Shown here one piece after another: positions 7,008-14,857 of a stretch of 64,000 nucleotides of DNA. The notes below the pieces were generated by a model, which was given only the letters and a program-made list of their open reading frames with translations, was not told where the DNA came from and did not search any database. The DNA is from Skermanella aerolata KACC 11604. Lineage in GTDB: Bacteria; Pseudomonadota; Alphaproteobacteria; Azospirillales; Azospirillaceae. The stretch's first letter is position 1. Each line of letters starts with the position of its first letter. The translations under genes were made by a program, and so were the position numbers. The stretch spans positions 62,001 to 126,000 of the forward strand of contig NZ_AVFK01000024.1 of NCBI RefSeq assembly GCF_000936425.1, written 5' to 3'.

Positions 7008-9368
7008 TCAGTCGAACAAGCGGCCCGGCATGATCACCCGGACCCTGTGATCCTCCGCCCCGCCGCTTTCCAGGACAGCCTCCAGCTGCCCCGCCAGCGC
7101 CGCCAGCAGAACGTTGCCGACGCTTTCCGCCCCTTGCGGCCAGGGCACCGGACCATCGTCCGCGACCTCCAGCACGACCGTTTCCCCGGACCGCCCCAGC
7201 CGGACGGCGATCTTGCCATGACGCCCGTCGGGAAACGCGTCCTTCAGACGCTCGCTCACCAGTTCGTTGATGATCAGCCCAAGCGGCATGGCGGTTTCGA
7301 TGTGGCAGCCCAGCGGCGCCGCGCCGACCTCGATGACGATCGTGCCGTCCCCGATGCGCGGGTCGGTGAACGAACGGCACAACTGTTCGACCTGGGCCGT
7401 CACGTCGATCCGCGCCAGATCGCCGGTCCGGGCAAGTTGCCCATGGATTCGTCCCAGCACCAGCAGGCGATCCTGGATGGCCGACAATCGCTCCAGCGCC
7501 TCCGGATGATCGGTCAGGGCGGATTTTTCCAGCGCGATGACACCCCAGATGCCTTGCAGGTTGTTCCTGACCCGGTGATGGACTTCCCGCAACAGCGCTT
7601 CGTTGTCCGCCAGCGCATGCGCCAGCCGGGCCTGCGCCTCCTTCCTGCGGGTTATGTCGCGGCCGATCAGGATGACCGAATCGACATCCAGGACGCCGAC
7701 TGCCAATTCGAGCCACACCGGCTCGCTTCCAGCCCCTCTCATCGTGACCTCGACCGGCTGGACCGGAACTCCGGCAAGACAACTCTGGATCAGGATTCGC
7801 AGATCGGCGGGCGCAAGGCCGAACAGGGGCGCCGCCGTTCCGTAAAGACCCGACTGCGGGCACATGCCGAGCGCCGCTGCCGGCCTGTTGCAGGAAAGGA
7901 TGTCCCCTTCGCCCGATACCGTCAGGATGGGGTCGGGACTGGCATCGACGACATGCCTCATGAACCGGTCGCGCCGGCGCTGCGCGCCGCGCTCGTGCCG
8001 CCGCTCCGCAAGCCCCGCCACCAATGGTGCCAGCAGCAGGCCGAGCACCGGCAGCGTCCAATCGAACAGCAAGCCGCCGCCCCACATCGTCAGCAGCACC
8101 AGAACCGCCGAGCCCAGGATCAGGCCGAGCGATGCGATGCAGCGTGCCCTTTGTCCTCCCAGCCTTCCGACGGCCGTCACGCCGCCGATCATCGCCAGGA
8201 TTTCCAGCAAACCGGCGAAGACCGGCCGCTGCAGCCATTGACCCCGCAAAACGTCGTTTATCACACCGGCTTCGAGGATGGCGGAGGGAACCGGATATTT
8301 CACGGACGCGGTGCGCCAGAGAGTACCGACCCCCCGTGCCGAAACTCCGACGACGGCGATCCGGTTCCGCAGCAGATCGGCGTTGCCGCCGCGGTCGAGC
8401 ACATCCACCGCCCGGACGACCGGCAGAGTGTCCAGACCGCACAGCCTGGGGCGGAAGAAGCCGCTCGCATCCAGCGGTACCCGGTGTTCCCCGATGCGCA
8501 GCGCCTCCACCCCAAGCCCGTTGGCCTCGATCAGAAATCCCGACCGTTTCTCCGCGACCCTGACCGCCTCGGGTCCCAGACCGGCCACCAGCCTGCCATC
8601 CGCCTGGGCGACCGCGACGACGCGACGCACGATCCCGTCGGCGTCCTGGACCAGCGCCGCCACCCCGGCACCGGCGGCCGCGTCGCGCAGGACCAGGATA
8701 TTGTCCACCAATCCCGTATGTGCGGGCATTTTGAAAGACTTGTCCGGCCCGACCATGCCGAACCGCCCCTGGACCTGGACCGGCCGGGCGACCGAACCGG
8801 CGGAGCCGTCAGGCCCGGCGGACCCATCCGGCCCGTTCCGCCAGGGCGCGCCTCGCGCCGGCATCTCGGAGAGCATCTGCGCCAGGACGACGGGAACACG
8901 GCGCAGGGAATTGGCGAAGGTCTGGTCGGTATCCGGCAGGTATCCCAGGATTCCGGACACACCGGCGGGCAATCCGGGCAAGGAGCCCAACCGGGGCGGC
9001 GACAACCGGTCGGGCTCCGCGAAGACGACGGCGAAGACCACAGTCCTCACGCCCATGCCGCCGAGCCGTTCGACCAGACGTGCCATGATCCCGCGCGGCC
9101 AGGGCCATTGCCCGACCGCCTGAAGGCTTGCATCGTCGATATCGACCGCCACGGTCTGCCCGCTCTCCCCGGATGCCGGACAGAACGTGGCGGCAAGATC
9201 GAATGCCTTCAGGCGCATGAGTTCCAGCGGCAGCGGATCGGCCCATCGCAGGACCAGCAGGCCCAGCACCAGCGCCACGATCCACGCCATGCGGGAGCGG
9301 CGACCGTCGGCCGGTCCTTTGCCGAACCCTTCGACGGCGGCCGCCACCGGGTCGTACAGATCGGTCAT
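7008..9368 (-). CDS. CHASE2 sensor protein with PAS and HisKA_2 histidine kinase region
   Basis: The 786-residue protein has TM1 near residues 38-55, a periplasmic CHASE2 domain (about 60-330; GQWPWPRGIMARLVERLG, FAVVFAEPDRLSPP, PDTDQTFANSLRRVP), then three more TM segments and a PAS-like domain. It ends with an HisKA_2 dimerisation region (LREVHHRVRNNLQGI, phosphoacceptor His near residue 593) and a C-terminal ATPase-like domain. The ATPase boxes deviate from the family pattern: INELVSERLKDAF lacks the second N-box Asn, and VADDGPVPWP lacks the second Gly of DxGxG. The start is ATG 9366-9368; ATG 9399-9401 is also possible. It is the last gene of a unit with the OmpA and FecR genes; periplasmic FecR and outer-membrane OmpA partners suggest envelope sensing. 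An apparent frame continuing to 10433 is a shadow. Confidence 0.85.
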   Translation of the reverse strand: MTDLYDPVAAAVEGFGKGPADGRRSRMAWIVALVLGLLVLRWADPLPLELMRLKAFDLAATFCPASGESGQTVAVDIDDASLQAVGQWPWPRGIMARLVERLGGMGVRTVVFAVVFAEPDRLSPPRLGSLPGLPAGVSGILGYLPDTDQTFANSLRRVPVVLAQMLSEMPARGAPWRNGPDGSAGPDGSAGSVARPVQVQGRFGMVGPDKSFKMPAHTGLVDNILVLRDAAAGAGVAALVQDADGIVRRVVAVAQADGRLVAGLGPEAVRVAEKRSGFLIEANGLGVEALRIGEHRVPLDASGFFRPRLCGLDTLPVVRAVDVLDRGGNADLLRNRIAVVGVSARGVGTLWRTASVKYPVPSAILEAGVINDVLRGQWLQRPVFAGLLEILAMIGGVTAVGRLGGQRARCIASLGLILGSAVLVLLTMWGGGLLFDWTLPVLGLLLAPLVAGLAERRHERGAQRRRDRFMRHVVDASPDPILTVSGEGDILSCNRPAAALGMCPQSGLYGTAAPLFGLAPADLRILIQSCLAGVPVQPVEVTMRGAGSEPVWLELAVGVLDVDSVILIGRDITRRKEAQARLAHALADNEALLREVHHRVRNNLQGIWGVIALEKSALTDHPEALERLSAIQDRLLVLGRIHGQLARTGDLARIDVTAQVEQLCRSFTDPRIGDGTIVIEVGAAPLGCHIETAMPLGLIINELVSERLKDAFPDGRHGKIAVRLGRSGETVVLEVADDGPVPWPQGAESVGNVLLAALAGQLEAVLESGGAEDHRVRVIMPGRLFD

Positions 9369-9406
9369 GCCCGCCGGAACGCCGATCCTGGGGAGCGGCA
9401 TCCCGC

Positions 9407-10420
9407 TCACCGGACCATCACCTCGACGCGGCGATTGCGCGGCTCCGCCACCCCATCGGCCGTCCTGACCAGCGGATCGGTCTCTCCGAACGACTTGACG
9501 TCGATGGCGCCGGCGGGGACGCCTTCCGCCTCGATCAGCCGGGCAACGGTTTCGGCCCGCGACCGCGCCAGACGTTCGTTGGACGGTGCGGCCCCGGCGC
9601 GGTCGGTGTGGCCGATCACGGTCAGGTCGGGAACCCGGCGCCTCCGGATATCCGCGGTCAGGTCCAGCAGGACCTGCTTCGACGCGTCGGTGAGATCCTG
9701 CCCGCCCGCCTCGAACTGGAGGATGAAGCTCACCGGAGCCTGGGGCACGGCATTCAGCGCATCGCCGAACAGGCCGGAAACCGCTGCCGGCGACAGATCG
9801 CCCCGGTCGGCCGGAACGGCGTCGGGGCTGCTCGAAGCGCTTGCGGCATAGGGCCGGTCGAGTGCCTGCCGTCCGCCCCGGGTCTGGACGGCGACCGCTC
9901 CCGCGCCGTTTTCCCCCGGCAGCAGGACGACCAGTTCGCTCCGGGCGGCAAGCCTCGCCTCGCCCAGCGCCTGCACGAACTCGCTCCGGCACTGCTCGAT
10001 ATCGGCGGTCTGCCAACCCTCTTCCTGCTGCTCCACCCAGCAATCGAAGGCCGCCTGAGCCCTGGCCGAAGGCTCCGGGGCAAGGATGCGCCCCCCGCCG
10101 TCCAGAACGCCCAGCAGGTCGGCGCGCGCCGATCCCAGGTTCTCGCGTGCCGGGCCGGACAGGGCTCGCGTCGCCGGATCGACCGGCTCGACCGGATATC
10201 CGGCGGAGGCCCGCACGGCACGGCGCGCATACCACCAGCTGTCCGGCCAGTCGTACTGCTCCGCTTCGCTGGCGCCGAGCGCCTCGTAGCGGGTCGCCAG
10301 GGCCGACAGGAACTCGCGGTCGCCCTCCTCGGCCTGTCCGGCGGGCGGCAAGGCCTGACACCCCGCCAGCAAGGCGGCCAGAAGCAAACCGGAAATCGAA
10401 CGGCGAGCGGCGCGGCTCAT
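9407..10420 (-). CDS. OmpA-family lipoprotein
   Basis: This 337-residue protein begins MSRAARRSISGLLLAALLAG followed by Cys, a clear lipobox (LLAG-C), so it should be lipid-anchored. A long helical, glutamate-rich middle region precedes the C-terminal OmpA peptidoglycan-binding domain (SFILQFEAGGQDLTDASKQV, TVIGHTDRAGAAPSNERLAR, SRAETVARLIEAEGV, GETDPLVRTADGVAEPRNRR). The NxxLxxxRA and NRRVEV elements are the binding signature. The ATG at 10418-10420 overlaps the FecR-gene stop by 4 bp (ATGA), so translation is coupled. With the CHASE2 sensor gene downstream it forms a three-gene unit linking peptidoglycan or outer membrane to a membrane sensor (inference). Confidence 0.88.
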   Translation of the reverse strand: MSRAARRSISGLLLAALLAGCQALPPAGQAEEGDREFLSALATRYEALGASEAEQYDWPDSWWYARRAVRASAGYPVEPVDPATRALSGPARENLGSARADLLGVLDGGGRILAPEPSARAQAAFDCWVEQQEEGWQTADIEQCRSEFVQALGEARLAARSELVVLLPGENGAGAVAVQTRGGRQALDRPYAASASSSPDAVPADRGDLSPAAVSGLFGDALNAVPQAPVSFILQFEAGGQDLTDASKQVLLDLTADIRRRRVPDLTVIGHTDRAGAAPSNERLARSRAETVARLIEAEGVPAGAIDVKSFGETDPLVRTADGVAEPRNRRVEVMVR

Positions 10421-10902
10421 GGTATCGCCCCATGGTCGCCGCGATCGGCCGGGGGAACCCGCGCGGCGAAGCGCGTACCCCGCACCCCTATCGTCCCGTT
10501 GACCGTCTTGATCTCGACGGCTTGAGGCATCAGGGCGGCGATCCTTCCGGAGATGTAAACCAGCGAGCCTTTCAGGATCGAGACGACGAAGGAAAGCTTT
10601 CCCTTCTGAGGCTCGAATACGAAGTCTCGAACCAGAAAATCGCTGCCGGCCCCGAGGGAGACTTGGGTGCCGTCCCTGAACGTAATACCCAGACTGTCGT
10701 TCGCGCCGGTCTGTATACGGTCGTTCCGGTAGATTTCCTGCCCGACCTCGGCAGGGACGGACTGTGCGCCCCGAATAACCGCTCCCACTCCGGCAATAGT
10801 CTTAATTTGACCTACCGGTTCCTCCGCTTTCAGTTCCCGCCCGTCGAGGGTCACCATCGAAACCATGGTAAAGCCGGCCAAAAGCAATCTGTATTTGTGC
10901 AT
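10417..10902 (-). CDS. FecR-domain periplasmic protein
   Basis: This 161-residue protein has an N-terminal signal sequence (MHKYRLLLAGFTMVSMVTLD) and a FecR fold: AGVGAVIRGAQSVPAEVGQEI, DRIQTGANDSLGITFRDGTQ, VSLGAGSDFLVRDFVF, and a last block KTVNGTIGVRGTRFAARV. Free-standing secreted FecR-fold proteins commonly sit beside CHASE2 sensors in proteobacteria. The ATG at 10900-10902 is preferred: it has AGGGTGG upstream, while the GTG at 10912-10914 has its purine stretch too close. It is the first gene of the FecR-OmpA-CHASE2 unit and overlaps the OmpA start by 4 bp. Confidence 0.85.
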   Translation of the reverse strand: MHKYRLLLAGFTMVSMVTLDGRELKAEEPVGQIKTIAGVGAVIRGAQSVPAEVGQEIYRNDRIQTGANDSLGITFRDGTQVSLGAGSDFLVRDFVFEPQKGKLSFVVSILKGSLVYISGRIAALMPQAVEIKTVNGTIGVRGTRFAARVPPADRGDHGAIP

Positions 10903-11278
10903 GGTGACCGCCACCCTGGCTGAGTTTTATTAACCTTAGAAGTTTCTCAATTTTTGAGCGAGACTTTCATAGGTTAAAGTTCATTGCTCAAAAGTCATAG
11001 GCGAGCCATTTGATACCCAAGCACCTTGCTCGGCTGGACTTGATAACCCATGGCTCAACTTCGCTCATGACAAGCCGCCGAGCGTAAGCGCTACGGCGTG
11101 ATGGGACGTGCGTCCCGTCAAATAACGACGGACACAGAAATATTCGCCGAACACACTCTCGTAGAAAGAGAGTTAGAAGAAAAGATATTGCAGAAAAGCA
11201 TCAAACAATTCCAAAAAATTTTCTGTTGAAAAACTCAATGGAACCTTAGATAAAGGTTTTAAGGACTTCGTCTGTTTA
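10903..11278. other. AT-rich intergenic region between the FecR unit and the RES toxin-antitoxin
   Basis: This stretch of about 375 bp has no credible gene on either strand and is much richer in A/T than its surroundings. It must hold the promoter of the FecR-OmpA-CHASE2 unit on the minus strand and that of the antitoxin on the plus strand. Small hairpins are visible, for example GGGACG-TG-CGTCCC at 11103-11116 and a TTGAGC/GCTCAA pair around 10950-10996. No clear sigma-70 hexamer pair could be picked with confidence. Confidence 0.6.
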
Positions 11279-11773
11279 ATGCTGAGACAATCAGCCTTCA
11301 TTCAAGCTATCGTCGAGGCAAAAATCAGGGACTGCGAGGCCGTTCAAGACACCCAGGAGCAAATTGAAAGCTCCTCCATCCATGAAGTTTCTGACCGCGC
11401 TGCGCCATGTATCGTCAAGATGGATGGCCTGGATCTGGCTGACGCCGCAGCCATCGGCTTACCGATAGGTACGCTTAACCAAGTCAAGGAAACCGGCTAC
11501 ACGACCGAGGAAACGTTCGATCTTATCTTTCTCTGCGGATTTCCCTCATCCCGTAATCTAAGCCTTGATGAAAGCGATCGTGCGATTCGGCTGATCCGTA
11601 CCGCTGTCCGTGCCAAGGAAGTTTTCGGCAACCCTGAAAAAGCTTGGCGCTGGCTGAGAAAGCCGAAGAAGGCATTCAATGGCAAGACCTGCGTCGAAAT
11701 GCTCATCACCGAATACGGCGGCAGGGAGGTCGAAAACATGCTGACCCGCATCGAGCATGGCATGGCCGCCTGA
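11279..11773 (+). CDS. Antitoxin, Xre/MbcA/ParS toxin-binding (DUF2384) family
   Basis: The 164-residue protein ends with the DUF2384 toxin-binding domain: LDESDRAIRLIRTAVRAKEV, FGNPEKAWRWLRKPKKAFNG, then MLITEYGGREVENMLTRIEHG. The N-terminal half (about residues 45-95, GLDLADAAAIGLPIGTLNQV and beyond) is the Xre-like helical DNA-binding region. A further leader of about 40 residues is poorly conserved, so the start at 11279 is uncertain. The stop at 11771-11773 is 2 bases before the start of the RES toxin gene. Such antitoxins bind and block RES toxins and repress their own promoter. The local DNA is less GC-rich than the genome, consistent with acquisition. Confidence 0.88.
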   Translation: MLRQSAFIQAIVEAKIRDCEAVQDTQEQIESSSIHEVSDRAAPCIVKMDGLDLADAAAIGLPIGTLNQVKETGYTTEETFDLIFLCGFPSSRNLSLDESDRAIRLIRTAVRAKEVFGNPEKAWRWLRKPKKAFNGKTCVEMLITEYGGREVENMLTRIEHGMAA

Positions 11774-11775
11774 AA

Positions 11776-12234
11776 TTGATCGTCTGGCGCCTCAGTCGCT
11801 TCACCGATCTTCAAGGGATCGGCGGCTTGCATGTGGCAGGTCGCTGGCACAGTAAAGGGCATTCCATCGTCTATGCCGCTGCCAGCGCGTCCACGGCACT
11901 GCTGGAAATCCTGGTCCACCTCGATATCGATCAGGCCGATATTCCCGACAGCTTCAAACTGATCGAAATCGCTATCCCTGATGAAATAGCCTTGTCGGCT
12001 GAAAAGGTCCGGGCAAGGGACCTCATCCTGACGGATGAACATTCATCGCGCGAGTTCGACACGCGCTGGCTCAAGGAACGACGTTCGGCACTCCTTCTGG
12101 TGCCATCGATCATCGTACCGGTCGAAACCAACGTGCTGATCAATCCAGACCATCCTGACGCTCACAAGATTGAAGTAATTGGCACAAGCACATTCGTTTT
12201 CGATGAACGACTGCTCCGCGTACCGGCGATTTGA
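11776..12234 (+). CDS. RES-domain toxin (NAD+ phosphorylase family)
   Basis: The 152-residue protein has the RES core: an early Arg in WRLSRFTDLQG, GLHVAGRWHSKGHSIVYAA, the STALLEILVHL helix with a conserved Glu, and VLINPDHPDAHKIEVI. RES toxins of Xre-RES modules degrade NAD+ by phosphorolysis, causing growth arrest. The start is most likely TTG at 11776-11778 (M-I-V-W-R-L-S); there is no ATG near the antitoxin stop, and initiation is probably coupled to termination of the antitoxin. The gene ends 31 bp before the glcF stop on the opposite strand. Confidence 0.88.
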   Translation: MIVWRLSRFTDLQGIGGLHVAGRWHSKGHSIVYAAASASTALLEILVHLDIDQADIPDSFKLIEIAIPDEIALSAEKVRARDLILTDEHSSREFDTRWLKERRSALLLVPSIIVPVETNVLINPDHPDAHKIEVIGTSTFVFDERLLRVPAI

Positions 12235-12264
12235 TCCCTCCAGCAGTCGATCACCAGCCCTATC

Positions 12265-13611
12265 CTACTCCGCCGCCTGCACCTCCGCCGCATCCGTCTT
12301 CGGGCGGGCGGCGAAGTCGGGGTTTCCCCTCAACGCCTCCGGCAGCGGACCGCCTGTCGCCCAGTCCAGCAGCTCGACCGTGTGGACGATCGGGATCGAC
12401 GTGCCCGAGCCGATCTGGGTCATGCAGCCGATATTGCCCGCAGCGATCACCTGCGGCTTGGTGCTCTCGATGTTGCGGACCTTGCGCTCGCGCAGCTCCC
12501 CCGCGATCTCCGGCTGGACCAGGTTGTAGATACCGGCCGAACCGCAGCACAGATGCCCTTCCGGAACCTCGCGGATCTGGAAGCCGGCCTTGCCCAGCAG
12601 CGCGCGCGGCGGCGTCTTGATCTTCTGGCCGTGCTGCATCGAACAGGCGGAGTGGTAGGCCACCACCTGCCCCGTCTCGACCACCGGCTCGCCCAAGCCA
12701 AGTTCCGCCATGAACTCGGTCACGTCCTTGGCCAACGCCGAGATGCGGGCCGCCTTGTCCGCCAGATCCTTGTCCTCGCGGAACATGAAGCCATAGTCCT
12801 TGACGGTCGTTCCGCAGCCGGACGTGTTGACGACGACGGCGTCCAGCCCGCCCTTCTCGATCTCCTTGGTCCACGCCAGGATATTGGCGCGGGCATAGCC
12901 GTGGGCGTTGTCGGTCAGTCCCATGTGATGGGTCAGCGCGCCACAGCACCCGGCGCCTTTGGCGACCACCACTTCGACCCCGTGGCGGGTCAGCAGCCGC
13001 ACCGTCGACTCGTTGATCGCCGTGTTCAGCACCTGCTGGGCGCAGCCGTTCAGGATCGCAACCCGCTTCCGCCGCGTCCCCTCCGCCGGGATCACCTGCG
13101 GCTTGTCCACCGGACTGGGACCGGGGATCTTCTTCGGCGCCAGCGCCAGCATGCCCTTGAGCTTGGACGGCAATACGCCTGCCACGGGCCGCCCGGCCTT
13201 GGCCGCCATCAGGGCCATCCGGAACAGAGCCGGTCGCGGCAGCACCGTCGCCAGCATCTTGCGCATCAGCCGCTCCGAGGCGGGACGGCGGTAGGTCTTC
13301 TCGATATGCGCACGGCCATGGTCGACCAAGTGCATGTAATGCACGCCGGACGGACACGTGGTCATACAGGACAGGCACGACAGGCAGCGGTCGATATGCT
13401 TGACCACCTGATCGGTCGCCGGCTTGTCGTTCTCCAGCATGTCCTTGATCAGGTAGATGCGGCCACGCGGGCTGTCCAGCTCGTCGCCCAGCAGGGCATA
13501 GGTCGGACAAGTCGCGGTACAGAAGCCGCAGTGGACGCAGGCGCGCAGGATCTTTTCGGATTCGCGCGTATCGGCGTCGGCAAGCTGGGCCAGAGAGAAA
13601 TTGGTCTGCAA
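12265..13611 (-). CDS. glcF: Glycolate oxidase iron-sulfur subunit GlcF
   Basis: The 448-residue protein has two N-terminal 4Fe-4S ferredoxin motifs (CVHCGFCTATCPTY and CLSCLSCMTTCPSGVHY) and two C-terminal cysteine-rich CCG domains (GAGCCGALTHHMG and GHLCCGSAGIYN). It passes electrons from the flavin subunit GlcD to the quinone pool when glycolate is oxidised to glyoxylate. The start is TTG at 13609-13611 with GGAGAA about 8 bases upstream, 14 bp after the glcE stop; no nearby ATG fits the conserved N-terminus. It is the third gene of a glcD-glcE-glcF operon transcribed on the minus strand. The acidic tail is variable. Confidence 0.94.
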   Translation of the reverse strand: MQTNFSLAQLADADTRESEKILRACVHCGFCTATCPTYALLGDELDSPRGRIYLIKDMLENDKPATDQVVKHIDRCLSCLSCMTTCPSGVHYMHLVDHGRAHIEKTYRRPASERLMRKMLATVLPRPALFRMALMAAKAGRPVAGVLPSKLKGMLALAPKKIPGPSPVDKPQVIPAEGTRRKRVAILNGCAQQVLNTAINESTVRLLTRHGVEVVVAKGAGCCGALTHHMGLTDNAHGYARANILAWTKEIEKGGLDAVVVNTSGCGTTVKDYGFMFREDKDLADKAARISALAKDVTEFMAELGLGEPVVETGQVVAYHSACSMQHGQKIKTPPRALLGKAGFQIREVPEGHLCCGSAGIYNLVQPEIAGELRERKVRNIESTKPQVIAAGNIGCMTQIGSGTSIPIVHTVELLDWATGGPLPEALRGNPDFAARPKTDAAEVQAAE

Positions 13612-13625
13612 GGCGGTTCTCCGCG

Positions 13626-14849
13626 TCAGACTCCGGCGTACATACGGCCGGGATTGAAGATGCGCTTGGGGTCCTGGGATTCCTTGACGCGTGCCGACAA
13701 GGCCGCCAGCGTCGCTGCCTGGGGATGGAAGACGTCCGCCGAGGCCCGCACCGTATCGGGCGCCCGGATCAGCGTCGCGTGGCCGCCGCCGAGACCAACG
13801 GCTTCACGGATCACGTCCTGACCCGCGCGCTCGACCGTAGGATCGACCGCCAGCCAGATCAGCCCGCCGCCCCAGTCGAAATAAGCCTCCGCCGGAAGCC
13901 TGGAGGCGATGTCGGCCGCCACTCGCGCGCCATCCGCCGGCGGCACCGACAGGCGCCAGACCAGACGTTCCGGGTTGGCGACGAACGGCTTTACGTCCCT
14001 GACCGCCGCCCAGAACGCCAGCGACGGTTCTAGCTCCAGGAACTCGACGCTGCCGAAGCCCCGGAACAGGTCGCGGAACTTGCCGGCCCGGTACTCGATC
14101 GACGGTCCGAAGCCTTCCAGCCGGATCGCCGTCGCCGCAACACCGCTGCCAAGCTCCTCGACCCCGACGCCGCCCGCCAGGGCTGCCGGAATGTGGGCCG
14201 CCGCCGCCACCTCATAGGGACTCTGAAGCGCCAGCGCCATGACCCGGATCGCCGTCGCATCGTCCAGCCCCCGGATCAGGACCGTCCTGGTATTCTCCGG
14301 CGCCGGCAGCACCTTCAGCGTGACTTCCGTCAGCAGCGCTAGCGTGCCGTATGACCCGGCGAGCAGCTTCGGCAGGTCATAGCCGGTGACGTTCTTCACG
14401 ACGCGACCACCGGCCTTGAAGGCCTCGCCGCGACCGCTGACCGCCTTGCACCCTAGGAAGTGGTCGCGCGCCGCCCCGGCCTTGACCCGCCGGGGACCGG
14501 CCAGATTGCACGACACCACGCCGCCGATCGTCTGCTTGCCGGCCTCGCCACCGAGCAGTGGCCCGAAGTCGGGCGGCTCGAAGGCGAATTGCTGGCGGTT
14601 CTCGTCCAGCAGCGCCTCCAGTTCGGCCAAAGGCGTCGCGGCCTGTGCCGACAGCACCAGTTCCGCCGGTTCATAGAACTTCAGGCCCGACAGGTCCGAT
14701 ACGTCCAGCGTGTGGGTCGCCTGGAACGGCCGGCCCAGCGTCCGCTTGGTGCCATGGCCGACCAGTTCCAGCGGGGTTTCCTCGGAAATGGCCCAGCGGA
14801 CGGCTTCCAGCGCCTGCGCCGCGTCCGCCGGCTTCAAATGAGTCGTCAT
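13626..14849 (-). CDS. glcE: Glycolate oxidase subunit GlcE (FAD-binding)
   Basis: This 407-residue flavoprotein has an N-terminal FAD-binding type 4 domain (ELVGHGTKRTLGRP, LSAQAATPLAELEALLDENR, GGEAGKQTIGGVVSCNLAGP, GGRVVKNVTGYDLPKLLAGS) and a C-terminal cap ending DPKRIFNPGRMYAGV. GlcE forms the glycolate oxidase complex with GlcD and GlcF. The ATG at 14847-14849 lies 8 bp after the glcD stop; the longer frame to 14987 is rejected since it overlaps glcD and lacks similarity. Length and gene order are typical of the family. Confidence 0.93.
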   Translation of the reverse strand: MTTHLKPADAAQALEAVRWAISEETPLELVGHGTKRTLGRPFQATHTLDVSDLSGLKFYEPAELVLSAQAATPLAELEALLDENRQQFAFEPPDFGPLLGGEAGKQTIGGVVSCNLAGPRRVKAGAARDHFLGCKAVSGRGEAFKAGGRVVKNVTGYDLPKLLAGSYGTLALLTEVTLKVLPAPENTRTVLIRGLDDATAIRVMALALQSPYEVAAAAHIPAALAGGVGVEELGSGVAATAIRLEGFGPSIEYRAGKFRDLFRGFGSVEFLELEPSLAFWAAVRDVKPFVANPERLVWRLSVPPADGARVAADIASRLPAEAYFDWGGGLIWLAVDPTVERAGQDVIREAVGLGGGHATLIRAPDTVRASADVFHPQAATLAALSARVKESQDPKRIFNPGRMYAGV

Positions 14850-14857
14850 GCCAGCCC

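Noticed and set aside
6186-9851. Plus-strand open frame of 1221 codons
   Set aside because: It runs antisense to the IclR, CHASE2 and OmpA genes, is full of Arg/Gln/Pro low-complexity sequence and shows no domain.
7008-10433. Apparent 1141-residue fusion of the CHASE2 sensor with upstream sequence
   Set aside because: The part beyond 9401 overlaps the OmpA lipoprotein gene in another frame; that gene has a lipobox, a full OmpA domain and coupled overlap with FecR.
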